64,000 nt of DNA. Source: Streptomyces sp. NBC_01233 (lineage in GTDB: Bacteria > Actinomycetota > Actinomycetes > Streptomycetales > Streptomycetaceae). Numbering within the stretch: position 1 is the stretch's first letter; each line of letters begins with the position of its first letter. The stretch spans positions 3,534,501 through 3,598,500 of the forward strand of contig NZ_CP108514.1 in the NCBI RefSeq assembly GCF_035989305.1. Direction: 5' to 3'. A program made the translations under genes and the position numbers. Positions 61,793 to 64,000 of the stretch are shown here, piece by piece. The notes under the pieces are model-generated. The model made no database searches, was not told where the DNA came from, and saw nothing but the letters and a program-made list of their open reading frames with translations.

Positions 61793-64000
61793 TCACGACT
61801 TGCCGGCCGCCGATGCCACTTGGTCGCGTCCGGCCGAATGGCCGTTGGTGGTCTCCCGGGAGGCGGCTCCAGCCAGTACGTCGATGTCCGTCTGCGACAT
61901 ACCCGTTCCGGCCGCCGCGTTGATCACAGCGCTTCTCGCCGCATCACTCGCCCTCGTCTGGGCATCGGCGTACATCCTGGACACGTCATTCTCCGTGTCA
62001 CCCGTCAGCTCCTGGCCATCCTTCTTGGCCTCGTCGACGAAGTGCTCGGTGACGTCCTCCTGCACCCACTCGACGATGTCGCCGGCCAGAGGCACCAGTT
62101 CGAGGTATTTGCCGCCCGCCGCGGTGATGCCGCGGTTGATCCACTTGGCGTTGTCCTCGACGCCCTTGACGTACTCCTCCGCCTTGTGGGCGGCTTCGGA
62201 GTGCATGTTCTGGGCTCTGGCCTCCGTAAGCATTCCGGCGATCTCGCCGCCGGGATGGACGGCGTTGCCGATCGCCGCGTCCACGAGCCCGTTGTCACCA
62301 CGATGCACGATGAGGTCGCTGACGAGGACCCCGGTGAAGGCCTGGTTGGCGTTGGTGATCGCTCCATAGGCCTCCGGATCCTGGCCCACGGCGCCCAGGA
62401 AGCGGGCCATATCCGACTTGTTGAACTCGGCCATCTCTCCGGAAACCTTGATCTGGCCGCCGCCGTTCTCGGCGGACGCCTGCAGGTCGGGAATGTACTC
62501 GGCGGCCATCTGGCCGAAGTGCCCGGACAGGCCCGCCAGCGGAGCGTCTGTTTCGCTGTCGGGCGCCTTCACGACCAGCTCCGGCTTGTCGCCGATCTTC
62601 TCGACGACCCGTTCCATGACGGCCGCCATCTCCTTCGTGTGCGCGACCGGCGGGGAGTCCTCGTCGCCGGGGCTCCGGTGGGAGACCGCCGCCATGAGGG
62701 CGTCGCCGAGCGCCTGCTGGGCCGGGTGGAGTTCGCCGGTCCTCGTGATGTCGAAGCTGTCCATGTAGGGCTTCTTGTCGAGCATGTAGTCGACCATGCC
62801 CCGGTCCTTGCCGTGTTGGCCGCCGACCGGCTTGTCGTCCTTCGTGACGATGCCGTCCTTGTCGCTGTCCTCGCGGACCGGCTCGTTGAAGAAGGCCGTC
62901 GCCGCGTCCGGGTTGTTGCCCAGCGCCTCCATGAGCCCGGTCAGCGGGTAGAAGCCGCGGCCGTCCGTGCCCTGGCTGAGGACCGCCTCCATGGCGTACG
63001 GGGTGTGGAACTCCCACGCCTGCGGGTCCTTGCGGTCCATGGCGACCATGTCGCGGCCGACCGAGGTCAGGAACTCCGTGTCGTACTTCCCCTCGCGGAT
63101 CAGCGCGCCGAGGGCCTGGTAGCCGTAGATCTGCCGCACGCCCCCGAAGACGTCCATCTCCTTGCGGCCCGCCCTCATCAGCTGGGTCGTCCAGGCGGCG
63201 TCGAGGTGGTGGGGGACGTCCTTGTGCGTCGCGAGGCCGAGCATCGCGCCCATGTCGCTCTGGATGTTCGCGACCATCAGCGCGCGGTCCTTGCCGGCGG
63301 CGCCCAGGCTCGTCGCGTCCAGGGACAGCTTGGAGTACATCTCCAGCGTGCCCTCGGCGCCGATCGTGCGGTAGAAGCCCGTCGAGAACTCGGGGTCCCC
63401 GCGGTTGTCGTCGAGCAGCTCCTCCAGCTCGCGCAGCGCCTCGACGTTGCGCGCCGTGCCGCCCTCGCCGGTGACCTTCTTCATCAGGTCGGCGGCGCGG
63501 GCCGCCTGTTCGGCGTCGAGGGTGCCGAACCTGGGTCCGCTGAAGTCGTGTTCGTCCGCGACGTTCGCCCGGAGGGTGCGGACCAGGGAGTCGTCGGCGT
63601 CCTGGGCGTCCTCGACCGCCCGGTTGACGCGGGACTGCCAGGCATTGCGGTTCGCGTTCAGGGTCTGCTGGTAGTCGGGGTCGTGCCGGGCCGCGTTCCG
63701 GTCCGCCTCGGTGGGCAACGGGATCGCGGTGACCCGCCCGGTGGCATCGATCCGGAAGCCGGCCGCCGGCGCGTCCGCGGCGAGCTTCTTCAGTGCGTCC
63801 TGGACGGCCTTGAACGTCGCGTGCGCGTCGGCGAGGACCCGGTGCATGCCCTTGGCGGCCTTGGCCGCGTCCTCGAACTCCTTGGCCGTCTTGTCGACGA
63901 ACCCCCGCGCCACCCCTGCGGTGACCCCGCTCCACTCGGCCTTGTCGGACTTCGCCTTCATGCCCTTGCGGGCGGCCTCGGCCATCTCGTCCAGTTTGCC
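61793..64000 (-). CDS. Large hypothetical helical protein (5' end cut by window)
   Basis: At least 730 aa; the frame remains open to the window edge, so the start is not visible. Long helical segments lead (GVARGFVDKTAKEFEDAAKAAKGM, LADAHATFKAVQDALKKL). A middle conserved region includes STGFYRTIGAEGTLEMYSKL and LGLATHKDVPHHLDAAWTTQLMRAG, then a DSDKDGIVTKDDKP EF-hand-like loop. The end contains AGRDQVASAAGKS. It resembles large actinobacterial proteins linked to type VII secretion (DUF6571-like), but that assignment is tentative. No signal peptide is visible. Confidence 0.7.
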   Translation of the reverse strand, partial: GKLDEMAEAARKGMKAKSDKAEWSGVTAGVARGFVDKTAKEFEDAAKAAKGMHRVLADAHATFKAVQDALKKLAADAPAAGFRIDATGRVTAIPLPTEADRNAARHDPDYQQTLNANRNAWQSRVNRAVEDAQDADDSLVRTLRANVADEHDFSGPRFGTLDAEQAARAADLMKKVTGEGGTARNVEALRELEELLDDNRGDPEFSTGFYRTIGAEGTLEMYSKLSLDATSLGAAGKDRALMVANIQSDMGAMLGLATHKDVPHHLDAAWTTQLMRAGRKEMDVFGGVRQIYGYQALGALIREGKYDTEFLTSVGRDMVAMDRKDPQAWEFHTPYAMEAVLSQGTDGRGFYPLTGLMEALGNNPDAATAFFNEPVREDSDKDGIVTKDDKPVGGQHGKDRGMVDYMLDKKPYMDSFDITRTGELHPAQQALGDALMAAVSHRSPGDEDSPPVAHTKEMAAVMERVVEKIGDKPELVVKAPDSETDAPLAGLSGHFGQMAAEYIPDLQASAENGGGQIKVSGEMAEFNKSDMARFLGAVGQDPEAYGAITNANQAFTGVLVSDLIVHRGDNGLVDAAIGNAVHPGGEIAGMLTEARAQNMHSEAAHKAEEYVKGVEDNAKWINRGITAAGGKYLELVPLAGDIVEWVQEDVTEHFVDEAKKDGQELTGDTENDVSRMYADAQTRASDAARSAVINAAAGTGMSQTDIDVLAGAASRETTNGHSAGRDQVASAAGKS

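Overview
The window is high-GC DNA from a Streptomyces chromosome. The evidence is the strong G/C third-position bias, GTG starts, WhiJ-type regulatory triplets (HATPase, XRE/DUF5753, DUF397), an SsgA-like sporulation protein, DasR-type operators at a GlcNAc PTS locus, the CysO/CysM/Mec cysteine pathway and an LAETG sortase substrate. From about 10 kb onward the gene order looks like a conserved Streptomyces core segment. The first ~9.7 kb look accessory, with visibly lower GC.

Region 1 (1-9.7 kb) holds defence and regulation. It opens with the tail of a Vsr mismatch endonuclease, convergent with a C5-cytosine methyltransferase, and a divergent HNH endonuclease completes a probable restriction-modification locus. 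A WhiJ-like module (HATPase, XRE/DUF5753, DUF397) follows. Next comes a minus-strand cassette that I consider the most novel part of the window. It encodes a 44-aa peptide with a very good ribosome binding site, then a perfect 11-bp stem-loop, an UlaG-like metallo-beta-lactamase-fold enzyme and an APH/kinase-fold protein, with VOC and GNAT genes downstream. A second XRE/DUF5753 regulator, a DUF6879 protein and an 82-aa protein lie just upstream. The layout resembles a small RiPP-type cluster, but no modification chemistry can be proven from sequence alone.

Region 2 (10-22.8 kb) holds core envelope and transport genes: SRPBCC, GNAT, a DUF445 membrane protein, DUF1707, an ABC-2 exporter (ATPase plus two permeases), a bifunctional penicillin-binding protein, an SMR-family guanidinium exporter under a recognisable guanidine-III riboswitch, a GroES-like protein, a DUF3618 protein and Bcp peroxidase.

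Region 3 (22.9-24.5 kb) holds two overlapping HNH endonuclease genes built on ~50-aa repeats, followed by a well-folded but atypical tRNA with a UAG anticodon and no long variable arm.

Region 4 (24.5-39 kb) holds rdgB, rph, the GlcNAc PTS genes nagF/nagE1/nagE2 with dre operators, an RNase Z-like hydrolase, DUF488, the cysO-cysM sulfur-carrier cysteine pathway with a Cys-containing leader peptide and the JAMM peptidase gene mec, an amino-acid permease, clpS with DUF2017, and the NAD salvage genes pncB and pncA.

Region 5 (39-64 kb) holds a secreted M6 metalloprotease, two RDD membrane proteins, an SsgA-like protein (probably SsgG), a GlcD-type oxidase, a TPR protein, HppD with a divergent Lrp regulator, an ArsR-like regulator with a 13-bp palindromic operator and an MFS efflux pump, a Lon-like protease, an IclR regulator, an LAETG surface protein, a superfamily 2 helicase, a Fic/antitoxin pair, an MFS pump, tRNA-Cys, two lipoproteins and a large protein cut by the window end.
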